DNA of 47,399 bases from Sphingobacteriia bacterium (GTDB lineage Bacteria > Bacteroidota > Bacteroidia > J057 > RFSG01): contig RFSG01000009.1 of NCBI GenBank assembly GCA_009924095.1, positions 1 to 47,399 of the forward strand. The letters are read 5' to 3'. Each line of letters begins with the position of its first letter. The stretch's first letter is position 1. Below, piece by piece: positions 17,801 to 26,062 of the stretch. A program made the position numbers and the translations under genes. The notes under the pieces were generated by a model that made no database searches, had not been told where the DNA came from, and worked only from the letters and a program-made list of their open reading frames with translations.

Positions 17801-18059
17801 TCAATTACATACCTATTTATTTGGAGATGGAGGAGTAATTGGAAAAAGTATTCAAAGAACCGGATTTGATAAAACGGTTTGGGATGTTTTTAGATCAGAT
17901 TGGGGAGCTGGTGCTGCTTTGGACTTGTACCGATCAAAAAGAAAACAATCTAAGCCTTTAATCCTTAGAGCTGATTTTCCCCTACTTTTAACCCGAGCCC
18001 CTTATACACAAGACAACTTTGAATTTAGATGGCTTATTGCCGTGGGCCGGGCTTTTTAA
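14841..18059 (+). CDS. M1-family metallopeptidase fused to a C-terminal outer-membrane barrel-like domain
   Basis: A 1,072-residue protein with a signal peptide (MRFLISYSLILLNVIMLGAQ). Residues about 50-570 are an M1 gluzincin: the zinc site HEIGHNWFFG (H392, E393, H396) followed 18 residues later by Glu in MDEGFTQYL, and DGMEYPM in place of the aminopeptidase GAMEN loop. After about residue 660 the protein becomes an alternating aromatic beta-strand region with GGGYNLRGYTGYQAEF, like the RGF/Y signature of Omp85/surface-antigen barrels, and ends in Phe (VGRAF), the usual signal for BAM insertion. The protease would then be anchored at the outer membrane. It converges with the VWA-like gene, 6 bp apart. 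Confidence 0.8.
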   Translation: MRFLISYSLILLNVIMLGAQPIYTLLPESLPNSNKPAYWKNHLPYPGYWQQEVDYTIKAILIDSTNEIQGDMILKYANNSPDTLKKVYFHLYQNAFQPGSYYDQLKKDYREKTAYGPNESEGKGTLIYEIQAGNQTLSFKIDNTIAEVPLNAPLAPGQTIELNLKFSSWFDGGGKERRRMKVFPVEAIHQEKIISLKHFDGVHWYPRIAVYDRRNGWDTYQHLGKEFYGDFGTYRVSLTLPSEYILEATGKLLNESIVLPDSRKAELEITQFKDKPIGELANYLSPANPEPLTWEFLAENVHDFAFTADPTYRRGETVVNGIRCISLAQEQNAGGWQDASKIAAKCIDLYSQHIGQYQYPKMVVADAQDGMEYPMLTLDGGHSPGYTGLLAHEIGHNWFFGMIGTHETYRAWMDEGFTQYLTMWAMDTLRHWKGIGISNDRKQQGYMKFMIEANKGYAGSLNTLADAYYAETGHPGMYSMAYHKTAVMLYNLEMILGKETFAKALQFYFNRWLFCHPYPEDFRLAITDYTHQDLTVFFDQWLEKDLYLDYGIQSVKHHKGKLTVQFIRKGTQIQGFDFRITQKGGGYQDYHLPDTKTCKTETGVTCLSPWYQLGALGKTHSITLEMPNKPIKIEIDPSRRFGDINLLNNRRGGALPIKAKGHWIQPLKQGMDWENYLLTIRPNIWWNAYSGLQTGLQVKGNYLNHHRITLAGWYAQGTPTVPDRTSALQIYKNDWHRFSYFTEWETPIPALGRGVEISIQSGFRDGAWRNAAGISKTWAKGNSQNLNQSSLYCGWVYLWRPPSAWQSYLLTPNSWGINQPNAYLKLGLKKQYRVFGGYGRWNLQLRNAAPGSDSDYRNIRFESIYEIDGLQEKIKLRYRGYFQLGEGNTPLESQTYLAGGNPEEMYGNDFYRARGFFADPWLNNYQGTSPNNVHFGGGYNLRGYTGYQAEFGDGSAAWYGNSGVSFNLELEFGKLIPLHLNILKDHVQLHTYLFGDGGVIGKSIQRTGFDKTVWDVFRSDWGAGAALDLYRSKRKQSKPLILRADFPLLLTRAPYTQDNFEFRWLIAVGRAF

Positions 18060-18065
18060 AAATTC

Positions 18066-20213
18066 TTAAGTTAATCCCGACCATTTTCGAATTACCCACT
18101 CAAGGGTTAATAACGAAATGATTACCAATAAAGGCCAAAAAATTCGATGTAATTCTGTTGCGGTTTGACGATACGAAACCAAGGGTTTTAGTTGGGGTAA
18201 TTGTTTAATATCTTCTGCTGCCTGAGGTAAGTTTTGCCAGGAATAATATTTTCCTTCGGTGACCTGCGCCAATTGTTGCATCAACCCTGAATTCGCTTGT
18301 AAGTCTTGATATTCAATGGCAGATCTTCCTACCGTAAATTCGCCCCGATCGGTTCCAATCGTTTTGTCTTGTCGTTTACCCTCTGCAGTATAGCTATATT
18401 CCCCTTCTGGTAAATGAATCCATTCCGCAGTATATTGATGATCTGCATTTTCATTTAACATTAATTCTTGGATTTCTCCAGATTGATTTTTCAATTTGAC
18501 TTGAATCTCCACTCCAGATAAAGGTTTATAATTCTCATCATACACTTCTCCTCTCAACCGAACTTTATCATTTCCTGAAAACAGGCGTTGAGAAGGAATT
18601 ACCCTGAATCTTCTTCGATCTGACTTTACCGTTAACCATTCTATCCAATTGTGAATCCATTCATCAAAATAGGTGAAGCTATTATTTTCTTGAAAAGCAT
18701 TCATTCTAAGTTTCCAAAGATTTTCTCCCACAAAAACCAAATTTTTCCTACCTGCTTGTTCTTGAAATCCTAATACGGGCCATTCCAGTTTAACAGATTT
18801 TACCTGGGCAAACAACGCAACTTTGGTATTTGCTTTAGCTTCCCAATCTCCACTTTCACGAGATAAAGGGGGAGCAAATTCTAACCATTTATTCCATTTC
18901 TCATCAAAAGAAAATGTTATATGATCCTTATAAGTAGGCGCCACCCAAGTTTTAGCTTCACTCTCCTGTCCTGAAACTGATCTTGGGACAATACCCATAT
19001 ATTTTTGCAAATCAGGTGGAATTAGTTTTCCGTTTCCTCCTCCGGTAAGAATTAACAAAGGAACTTGACGAGCAGTAACTTCTTCTACAATCTTTTGAAC
19101 CCAAGGTAAATCTTGTGCACTACCGGGAAATTGGGATAACACAATCAAATCACTTTGCTTTAAATCACTTAACTCAGGTTCTTTATAAAAATGTGTAGCA
19201 TCTTTTCGAATGTAAGTAATCAATTCATATTGCTTATAAGGTATCAATGCCCTTTGAAAGGCTGCCACATCGGGATGTGGTCCGGCGGCAAACAAATGAA
19301 TTCTTTGTTTGTTTTCTAACACATTCAAATAAAACCTTAACTGGTTGTTCATCCAGGTTACTTCCCCGGGTAATTGGGTAATTCTAAATTGATACGCCTG
19401 AACGCCTGTAGCAATAGGGGTAATTTGAAAGGTAAATTCTTTTTCATTTTCTTGGGCACCAAATTCAACAGCACGTGCATCCAACACTTTATTTCCTTGG
19501 ACAAGCTCAATTTTTATGGATTCCGTAGTCAACCCTTTTCGTTTAACAGATACGCGAACAGGAACTAAGGATTGCACATAAGCGATTTCATTAATTTGTA
19601 GATCGGAAAGAGCGATATCTTTTCTGGGAACCGTATCTCCAGCAATCAATGTAAAAATAGGAACCGACAACTTAGAAGCAGGATATACTGGGGGTTCCCC
19701 AGTGGTAATAATTCCATCACTTAAAATTACCACTGCTGCCAAATGCTGCCCTGCATACCGACTACTGATATCTTCCAATGCCTTTCCGATATTGGTAGAT
19801 TGTTCCTGAAATTGTAAAGTATCGGTTGTAAAATTCCCAGTTATTCCATCTCCAAAGCTAAAAGAGGCCAAAGAAGCATCAGCGTTTGTGAGGATATTCT
19901 GAAATTGATTGAACAATTCAGGTAATTTTTCTTTGAGTTGACTAGAATCCTGAGAAGCCATTAGGCTTTCAGAAGTATCTTGAAGAAACACAACCAGCGG
20001 AGGTTCTACCGTTTTATCCAAAGCCCGTAGAACAGGTTCTAACAATAGTATCAGGACCAAACACAGGGTAAGGGTTCTTAATCCGATCAAAAAGTATCTT
20101 CTAAACTTTGGTATTCTGTTTTGTGCAGAGCGATAAGTAGCCCAAGCTACGATACCACTAAGGGGTAGAAGCAAAAAAAGCCAGAGTGGGGAGAGCGTAA
20201 ATTCAGGAAACAT
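18066..20213 (-). CDS. VWA-like membrane protein
   Basis: A 715-residue protein with two N-terminal transmembrane segments (about 9-27 and 42-62, LIGLRTLTLCLVLILLLEPVL) and one near the C-terminus (about 690-708). A von Willebrand factor A-like domain follows the second segment: VVFLQDTSESL contains the DxSxS metal (MIDAS) motif and VVILSDGIIT fits the second conserved strand. The central part has a class-I-glutamine-amidotransferase-like Rossmann stretch (LILTGGGNGKL) and beta-sandwich domains (KVRLRGEVYDENYKPLSGVEI). Similar BatA-like proteins occur in Bacteroidota; function unknown. It lies 53 bp after fabG and probably ends that operon. Confidence 0.75.
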   Translation of the reverse strand: MFPEFTLSPLWLFLLLPLSGIVAWATYRSAQNRIPKFRRYFLIGLRTLTLCLVLILLLEPVLRALDKTVEPPLVVFLQDTSESLMASQDSSQLKEKLPELFNQFQNILTNADASLASFSFGDGITGNFTTDTLQFQEQSTNIGKALEDISSRYAGQHLAAVVILSDGIITTGEPPVYPASKLSVPIFTLIAGDTVPRKDIALSDLQINEIAYVQSLVPVRVSVKRKGLTTESIKIELVQGNKVLDARAVEFGAQENEKEFTFQITPIATGVQAYQFRITQLPGEVTWMNNQLRFYLNVLENKQRIHLFAAGPHPDVAAFQRALIPYKQYELITYIRKDATHFYKEPELSDLKQSDLIVLSQFPGSAQDLPWVQKIVEEVTARQVPLLILTGGGNGKLIPPDLQKYMGIVPRSVSGQESEAKTWVAPTYKDHITFSFDEKWNKWLEFAPPLSRESGDWEAKANTKVALFAQVKSVKLEWPVLGFQEQAGRKNLVFVGENLWKLRMNAFQENNSFTYFDEWIHNWIEWLTVKSDRRRFRVIPSQRLFSGNDKVRLRGEVYDENYKPLSGVEIQVKLKNQSGEIQELMLNENADHQYTAEWIHLPEGEYSYTAEGKRQDKTIGTDRGEFTVGRSAIEYQDLQANSGLMQQLAQVTEGKYYSWQNLPQAAEDIKQLPQLKPLVSYRQTATELHRIFWPLLVIISLLTLEWVIRKWSGLT

Positions 20214-20266
20214 AGGGGATCTTACCAGTAACGAAAGAGTTGGCTCCGTCGTATGAGCGGTAAAAA

Positions 20267-21013
20267 TTACATCTTCATCCCTCCATCAATATGTATCACT
20301 TGTCCTGTGACATAAGAAGCCATATCTGAGGCAAGAAAAACACAAACTTGAGCAACATCGTCAACAGTTCCGGGCCTTTGTAAAGGAATACTCTTCAACC
20401 AGTTTTCTATTTCTACCTCCGGAATTTGTTGGGTCATTTCGGTCATGATAAATCCAGGAGCAATCGCATTCGCCCGGATATTACGAGAGCCTAATTCTTT
20501 GGCTACCGATTGGGTAAATCCTACAATTCCTGCTTTTGATGCAGCATAATTTGCCTGACCAGCATTACCATCTACCCCAACTACAGAACTAACATTAATA
20601 AAACAACCTTTGCGCTGTTTCATCATGGGGCCAATCGCCGCCTTAGTATAATTAAAAACACTTTTCAGATTAACCTCCAAGACCAAGTCAAATTGTTCTT
20701 CCGTCATTCGGAGTAATAAATTATCACGCGTAATACCCGCATTATTCACTACGATATCTAACCCTGAAAAGGTAGCTAAAACCTCTTTTACCACCTGTTG
20801 AGCAGGCTCAAATGCAGCAGCATTGGCAACAAATCCTTTTGCCTGAACACCTTCTGCTTGTAGAAGAGATTCCAAACCAGCCAATTGGCTCTCATCCCCT
20901 AAATCCGTAAATGCAATATTGGCTCCTTGGCGAGCAAATTCTAAAGCTATTGCCTTCCCAATCCCTCTGGATGCTCCGGTAATTAATGCAGTTTTTCCAC
21001 TTAACAACTTCAT
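20267..21013 (-). CDS. fabG: 3-oxoacyl-ACP reductase (FabG)
   Basis: A 248-residue SDR enzyme that reduces 3-ketoacyl-ACP with NADPH in fatty-acid elongation. It shows TGASRGIGKAIAL (cofactor binding), NNAGITRDNLLLRM, the active site S in NVSSVVGVDGNAGQ and YAASKAG (YxxxK), and the C-terminal SYVTGQVIHIDGGMKM that is highly characteristic of FabG. It sits between a small membrane-protein gene and the VWA-like gene in a minus-strand operon that includes fmt. Confidence 0.95.
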   Translation of the reverse strand: MKLLSGKTALITGASRGIGKAIALEFARQGANIAFTDLGDESQLAGLESLLQAEGVQAKGFVANAAAFEPAQQVVKEVLATFSGLDIVVNNAGITRDNLLLRMTEEQFDLVLEVNLKSVFNYTKAAIGPMMKQRKGCFINVSSVVGVDGNAGQANYAASKAGIVGFTQSVAKELGSRNIRANAIAPGFIMTEMTQQIPEVEIENWLKSIPLQRPGTVDDVAQVCVFLASDMASYVTGQVIHIDGGMKM

Positions 21014-21060
21014 AGGCTAAAATTACAACAATCCTATATATGTAAACCGGATAGATTTTT

Positions 21061-21519
21061 TCAAACCTGATCCCCTAGCGGCACATTCACTAGATAATTC
21101 CAAATTAAATCCAGGGACTCCCAGTCTTTAGCTCTTAATATTATTACTCGGTCAAAATAATTTACACTGATATAATCCTTTTCCCTCACCGGATTAGAAA
21201 GCGCAATCGGAAAAGCTTTGGCTTCCCTCTTAAAAGCTAAATCATAGGGCGTCAAAATCGCAAAATAATCATTCACAAAAAAAATCTCAGATAAATCCCG
21301 CTTCATTTTGATTATTGCCAGCATGTTACTAATTGGGAATGTAGCTGCAAACGAAAGAAGGGTAAACCACAAAAGTTCTTGACGTTGATATAAACGGTAT
21401 AAAGATGCCAGCATTACCATAACTGTCAATGGAGCATAGGATTGCAAAGCATAAGATTGAATCAGCAAAAGTGGTTTTCGAGTATGCGGATAAAATTTAC
21501 TCTTAAAACTTTGCATCAA
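21061..21519 (-). CDS. Small membrane protein of unknown function
   Basis: A 152-residue protein with two probable transmembrane helices (about 27-45, SYAPLTVMVMLASLYRLY, and 48-70, ELLWFTLLSFAATFPISNML), followed by a cytoplasmic beta-rich domain (RDLSEIFFVNDYFAIL, DYISVNYFDRVIILRAKDW). This resembles bacterial PH-like domains of membrane proteins, but I do not recognise the family. Its start overlaps the fmt stop by four bases, so it is coupled to fmt. Confidence 0.7.
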   Translation of the reverse strand: MMQSFKSKFYPHTRKPLLLIQSYALQSYAPLTVMVMLASLYRLYQRQELLWFTLLSFAATFPISNMLAIIKMKRDLSEIFFVNDYFAILTPYDLAFKREAKAFPIALSNPVREKDYISVNYFDRVIILRAKDWESLDLIWNYLVNVPLGDQV

Positions 21520-22448
21520 GATAGAACGGTAAGTTGAGGTACATAGCCTCTTTGGTAATCATCTGCTTTCATTCTTTTTTTCCCTTCCGGTTGCACTTCC
21601 AAAAGTTCAAGTCGTCCCCCAATTCCATACAGCCATAAACGTTGATTTTCCGGCACTAAGGTTCCAGGCGCATGGGAATGTACAAAATTTATTTCGGGAT
21701 GAGTTTTAAAAATTTTCAAAGTCATTCCTTTTGCATCCTTGCACCAAGCTCCTGGATAAGGAGATAACCCTCGAACATATTGATGAATCTGAAGAACAGA
21801 CAAAGTATTAAAATCAAGTTTGCAGGTCTCTCTAAAAATCTTGGGTGCCGCATGAAGGGCTTTAGTATGATCCTGTGGAATTGAAGAAAGGGTTCCTGCT
21901 TGAAGTTCTAATAAGGTTCTTACAACTAGTTTAGCACCTTCCATCTTCAAGTGATCATACAAGTCGCCTGCGTTCCATTCTGAGGGAATATCAATTTCAT
22001 ATTGCAGCAATAAATCACCCGTATCAATTTCATGAGTGATTAAAAAGGTGGTAGCCCCGGTTTTAGATTCACCATTCATCAATACCCAATTAATGGGTGC
22101 TGCCCCACGGTAATCCGGTAACAAAGAAGCATGAAGATTTAGGGTTCCTTTCGGGGGAATGGACCAAACTTTTTCAGGTAACATTCGAAAAGCTACCACC
22201 ACAAAAATATCTGCCTTTAAATCGATTAATTTTTGAAGGAATGTTTCGTCTTTTAAATTCGCCGGTTGCCAAACGGGGATATTTCTAGCCAAAGCTTCTT
22301 GCTTCACTGCTGAAGTTTGAAGCGTTTGTCCCCTACCCGCTACCTTATCCACGCTGGTAATTACAGCCAAAACGGAATGCCCTGCTTCTAATAAAGCCGT
22401 TAAGGTGGGTACGGCAAAATCCGGGGTTCCCATAAAAACAACTTTCAT
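21516..22448 (-). CDS. fmt: Methionyl-tRNA formyltransferase
   Basis: A 310-residue enzyme that formylates initiator Met-tRNA using 10-formyl-THF. The N-terminal formyltransferase domain has FMGTPDFAVPTL, the active-site NLHASLLPDYRGAAPINW (Asn and His) and HEIDTGDLL (catalytic Asp); the OB-like C-terminal domain starts at about 205. Its cofactor is the product of FolD, whose gene is broken in this window. It follows the reductase gene by about 50 bp and overlaps the next gene. Confidence 0.97.
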   Translation of the reverse strand: MKVVFMGTPDFAVPTLTALLEAGHSVLAVITSVDKVAGRGQTLQTSAVKQEALARNIPVWQPANLKDETFLQKLIDLKADIFVVVAFRMLPEKVWSIPPKGTLNLHASLLPDYRGAAPINWVLMNGESKTGATTFLITHEIDTGDLLLQYEIDIPSEWNAGDLYDHLKMEGAKLVVRTLLELQAGTLSSIPQDHTKALHAAPKIFRETCKLDFNTLSVLQIHQYVRGLSPYPGAWCKDAKGMTLKIFKTHPEINFVHSHAPGTLVPENQRLWLYGIGGRLELLEVQPEGKKRMKADDYQRGYVPQLTVLS

Positions 22449-22501
22449 CTTGCTTAATTACCTCTTGAAAATATTATGGATTGCTTTGAGATAGAATAAT
22501 T

Positions 22502-23554
22502 TTATCCTATTTCAATCACTACATCCTCAGTTAAAGGATGACCCACACAAGTTAACACATATCCGTCTGCAATTTCTGCATCTGATAATCCTTCTCTTTC
22601 ATCTAAATGCATTTTACCACTTAATAATTTCCCTCGACAGGCAGTACAAACTCCTCCTTGGCAAGAATAAGGTAAATCAATATTTTTATCCAGAGCAGAA
22701 AACAAAACAGATTCAGTGGGCAGAACTGAAAACTTATAATTTTCGTCATTATAAATAACCGTTACTTCTCGTTCTTGAAGGGGTTCGGTGGCTCCTTCCC
22801 CTGAAGCCGGAGGAATTGCTGAAAAGGTTTCTTTATGGATTTTAGCTTTTGGAATTCCACCATCTGCGAGAGCTTGTAGAACCACGTCCATAAAACCGGT
22901 AGGTCCACATAAATAATATTCCGGAGAAGGAAATTCGGGTAGATACAATTCTCCTAATAAATGCAGAACTAATGTATTATTTATTAATCCGGTATAGTTG
23001 CAAAAGGATTTCGGATGATTTAGGATTTCTATCCATCTAAATCGGTCGGGATAAGTTGCAACCAATTCTTTAAGTTCAGCACTGAACATAACAGTCTCTT
23101 CAGATTCATTGGCATAAACCAATGCAATTTTTACGAGGGGGGATTCCTGTAAAGCAGACTTTAATATAGAAAACAATGGTGTAATTCCACTTCCTGCGCC
23201 GAAAAGAATGACATATTCAGGAACCCCTGATTTGGGCTTAAAAGTAAAATTGCCGGTAGGTTCCACCACTGAAAGAGTTTGACCTGGTTGTAGGGTATCT
23301 AACATATAATTAGAGACTTTTCCACCAGGTACCCGTTTTACCCCTACAGAAATTATTGGACTATCCTGGGAACAACTACAGATTGAATAGGATCTTCGAA
23401 TCTTTTCTCCTTCAATATCAAACAAAAAGGTTAAAAATTGTCCTGGAATAAAAGGGACAGGCTTACGGTCAGGTCGAATTAGGTCTATTCTGGATGCATC
23501 TGGCGTTAATGCCTGAATTCGGTCAATGATTAGGTCTATTTGATGTATACTCAT
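22502..23554 (-). CDS. Ferredoxin-NADP reductase-type flavoprotein with 2Fe-2S domain (PaaE/HCP-reductase-like)
   Basis: A 350-residue electron-transfer protein with an FAD-binding barrel (RSYSICS, about 56-62), an NAD(P)-binding domain (FGAGSGITPLFSILKSAL; CGPTGFMDVV) and a C-terminal plant-type ferredoxin: PYSCQGGVCTACRGKL and VLTCVGHP give the Cx4Cx2C...C cluster ligands. The layout is that of PaaE, phenylacetyl-CoA epoxidase reductase, and related oxygenase reductases; without paaABCD here the partner is unknown. I prefer the ATG at 23554 over the GTG at 23560, because a -7 box sits directly upstream. It is first in the minus-strand unit leading to fmt. Confidence 0.88.
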   Translation of the reverse strand: MSIHQIDLIIDRIQALTPDASRIDLIRPDRKPVPFIPGQFLTFLFDIEGEKIRRSYSICSCSQDSPIISVGVKRVPGGKVSNYMLDTLQPGQTLSVVEPTGNFTFKPKSGVPEYVILFGAGSGITPLFSILKSALQESPLVKIALVYANESEETVMFSAELKELVATYPDRFRWIEILNHPKSFCNYTGLINNTLVLHLLGELYLPEFPSPEYYLCGPTGFMDVVLQALADGGIPKAKIHKETFSAIPPASGEGATEPLQEREVTVIYNDENYKFSVLPTESVLFSALDKNIDLPYSCQGGVCTACRGKLLSGKMHLDEREGLSDAEIADGYVLTCVGHPLTEDVVIEIG

Positions 23555-23561
23555 TTTCACA

Positions 23562-23569
23562 CAAAATTA
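23562..23569 (-). promoter_or_regulatory. Putative -7 box of the reductase operon (TAATTTTG)
   Basis: On the minus strand TAATTTTG matches TAnnTTTG and ends 7 bp before the ATG at 23554. No clear -33 TTG is seen. Confidence 0.4.
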
Positions 23570-23787
23570 ACGGATTTAACATCTTTCTCTTTGAAATCCT
23601 TCCCCAGCTTTAAGATTTATTTGTTTTTACCCTTTGATAGAATTGATTGAAATTGAGAAATTTCTCCTCGTTTACCGTTTATCACAATTTATGGAACCCA
23701 AACATTTTTTTTTACAAACTTGTGGAGGCGTTTCGGATATTCCGTAATTTGTAAGTCCTTAACGTTTCTAAAAATTTGCTACTTCCG

Positions 23788-25923
23788 ATGAGAAAATCTC
23801 TATTTAAGTTCGGTTTCCTATTGATCAGTTTAGGTATAAACTGTTTTACTTCCCTATATGCTCAAAATATTTGTGGAACGGATCATATCCATCAACAATA
23901 TTTAGATTCTGAACCTGGAGCACTGGCTACCGAAATGGCGCTAGAAGCTATCTATCAGAAAAGAGTATTAGAAGGTGCTTCTACCCTACAAAAAACTGCG
24001 GAAGACCCAAGACCAAAATATATCATCCCGTGCGTTGTGCATGTTATTCACAATGGAGGAAGTGAAAATATTTCTGATGCCCAAGTGATTTCTCAATTCA
24101 AGAGAATGAACGAAGATTTTCGTCGTAAGCCTGAAACCAAAGGTTTTGGGGCAGGGGTTGATTATCAAGTTGAATTTGAACTCGCCACCAAAGATCCTTC
24201 TGGTAATGCCACCAATGGTATTGTTCGAATTAATTCTACCTTAACAAACCATAATATGGATACCGAACAAACCACATTAAAAAACTTAAGTAAATGGCCA
24301 CAAAATCGATACCTAAATATTTGGATTGTAAAACAAACCTCCAGTGGATCTCAAGCCGGCGTATTGGCTTATGCTACCTTCCCACAAAACGGAGGAAACA
24401 CCAATGACGGAGTTGTATGTTCTCATTATTGCTGGGGAACTACCGGAACTGCTCAATCTGGAAGAGATATGGGTCGTGTTGGGGTACATGAGATTGGCCA
24501 TTGGTTAAATTTATACCACACTTTTCAAGGTTCTGGGACTTCCGGATGTAGTGGATTACCTACTTTGGTTTGTACCTCTCAAGGAGACCGAGTATGTGAC
24601 ACTCCCCCATCTGATGTTGCTTTGTTTACCAATCCTTCACGGGTTAATAGTTGTACTGAACCGAATGATAGACCTAGCCGGTCACGTAATTATATGGATT
24701 ATGCCGATGACGGATTTAAAGATGAATTTTCTGCCGGTCAACGCGTTAGATCTCAAACTGCCTTAGACAATGACATTTCCAGATCGAATATGTGGCAATT
24801 AACTAATCTACAATCTACTGGAGTGGGTCCTTATTTAATTCCAGAAGCTGATTTTATTGCTGAAAACAGATTCCCTTGTGTGAATAGTCCAGTTCGTTTT
24901 ACAGATTGGTCAACGCGCAGACCTACTTCTTGGTCATGGTCATTTCAAGGGGGTACACCTGCCACTTCCAATCTTCAAGACCCTACTGTTACTTATGCTG
25001 CTCCTGGTACTTATAATGTTACTTTAACCGTTACCAATTTAACAGGTTCCTCCACCGCGTTTACCAAAACCGGATATATTGTTGTAACCAATACTACTGT
25101 TAATTTCCCTTATTCTGAAGATTTTGAAGGTAGCGTATTTCCTCCAGCCGGATGTAGAATTGAAAATCCAAACGGCGACTTTAACACTTTTCAATCCAGC
25201 AGTTCGGTAAGCGCTTTTGGGAATGGGTCCAAATCAATGCGTATGGGTTTTTATACCTACAGAATGTATGACTTTACCGATGCCTTTATTACCCCTTCGA
25301 TTAACCTTTCCTCAGCAGTTTTACCTCAGGTATATTTTGCTGGAGCTCATGCAAGATATTCTAAAGTGTATTCTGACACTTTGAGAGTTTGGGCATCTTC
25401 TGATTGTGGTAATTCCTGGGTACAAATATTCAAAGCGGGAGGTGCTGATTTAGCAACTAAATCCGATTCCTTAACTGCCTCTAGTTTTCAACCTTCTACT
25501 TCAGAATGGATAAATTTTGCAGCTGATTTAAGCGGTTTTGCTGGACAAAGTAATGTTCAGATTAAGTTTGAAACTCAAAATGGGTATGGAAACAACCTAT
25601 TCTTAGATAATCTTCAAGTAAGAGAAGCCTGGGCAACCCAAACAGAGGCAGAAAGATTAGCTTCTTTACAAGTAAATGTTTACCCAAATCCATTTCAACA
25701 GTCTTTTACTTTTGAAGTAAACAATGGTCCTGAATCTATTGCCAACATCTCCATTCTGGATGTTCAAGGTCGGGAAGTTTATCATTCCACTCCATTTCAA
25801 TTGACTGCCGGAAAATATAAAACAGAAATTCAACCTGCTACTCCTTTAGCCCCTGGAGTTTATCAATTGTTGTTTAAAGTGGAAGGCTCGGTTACACAAG
25901 TAACACGTATCGTTCAACAATAA
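23788..25923 (+). CDS. Secreted M43-family zinc metalloprotease with T9SS sorting domain
   Basis: About 711 residues; the ATG at 23788 fits the signal peptide MRKSLFKFGFLLISLGINC...LYAQ better than the TTG at 23776. The M43 (pappalysin/cytophagalysin) catalytic domain carries HEIGHWLNLYH (H234, E235, H238, H244), the CDTPP loop and the Met-turn RNYMDYADD. Then come a PKD domain (about 362-440, SWSWSFQGGTP, PGTYNVTLTVTN) and a jelly-roll domain like MAM/choice-of-anchor (about 445-620). The last about 80 residues are a type A T9SS sorting domain (VNVYPNPFQQSFTFEV ... GVYQLLFKVEG). It should be exported by T9SS and anchored or released. It is monocistronic with its own terminator. Confidence 0.94.
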   Translation: MRKSLFKFGFLLISLGINCFTSLYAQNICGTDHIHQQYLDSEPGALATEMALEAIYQKRVLEGASTLQKTAEDPRPKYIIPCVVHVIHNGGSENISDAQVISQFKRMNEDFRRKPETKGFGAGVDYQVEFELATKDPSGNATNGIVRINSTLTNHNMDTEQTTLKNLSKWPQNRYLNIWIVKQTSSGSQAGVLAYATFPQNGGNTNDGVVCSHYCWGTTGTAQSGRDMGRVGVHEIGHWLNLYHTFQGSGTSGCSGLPTLVCTSQGDRVCDTPPSDVALFTNPSRVNSCTEPNDRPSRSRNYMDYADDGFKDEFSAGQRVRSQTALDNDISRSNMWQLTNLQSTGVGPYLIPEADFIAENRFPCVNSPVRFTDWSTRRPTSWSWSFQGGTPATSNLQDPTVTYAAPGTYNVTLTVTNLTGSSTAFTKTGYIVVTNTTVNFPYSEDFEGSVFPPAGCRIENPNGDFNTFQSSSSVSAFGNGSKSMRMGFYTYRMYDFTDAFITPSINLSSAVLPQVYFAGAHARYSKVYSDTLRVWASSDCGNSWVQIFKAGGADLATKSDSLTASSFQPSTSEWINFAADLSGFAGQSNVQIKFETQNGYGNNLFLDNLQVREAWATQTEAERLASLQVNVYPNPFQQSFTFEVNNGPESIANISILDVQGREVYHSTPFQLTAGKYKTEIQPATPLAPGVYQLLFKVEGSVTQVTRIVQQ

Positions 25924-25936
25924 TAATATTCGTTTT

Positions 25937-25979
25937 AAAAACACCCTTTTCAAGTTAAGCTTGAGAAGGGTGTTTTTAT
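25937..25979 (+). terminator. Rho-independent terminator after the M43 protease
   Basis: An 18-bp stem (AAAAACACCCTTTTCAAG against CTTGAGAAGGGTGTTTTT, one G-T wobble), five-base loop and T-rich tail, 13 bp after the stop. The A/T symmetry would let it work in both directions. Confidence 0.9.
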
Positions 25980-26062
25980 TTTAATTCAAATCCCCTCATA
26001 TTTACCAGTACCTTTAAATATTCCGGGTACTTGTGTTACTTTAGCACCCAAAATTTATTTGA

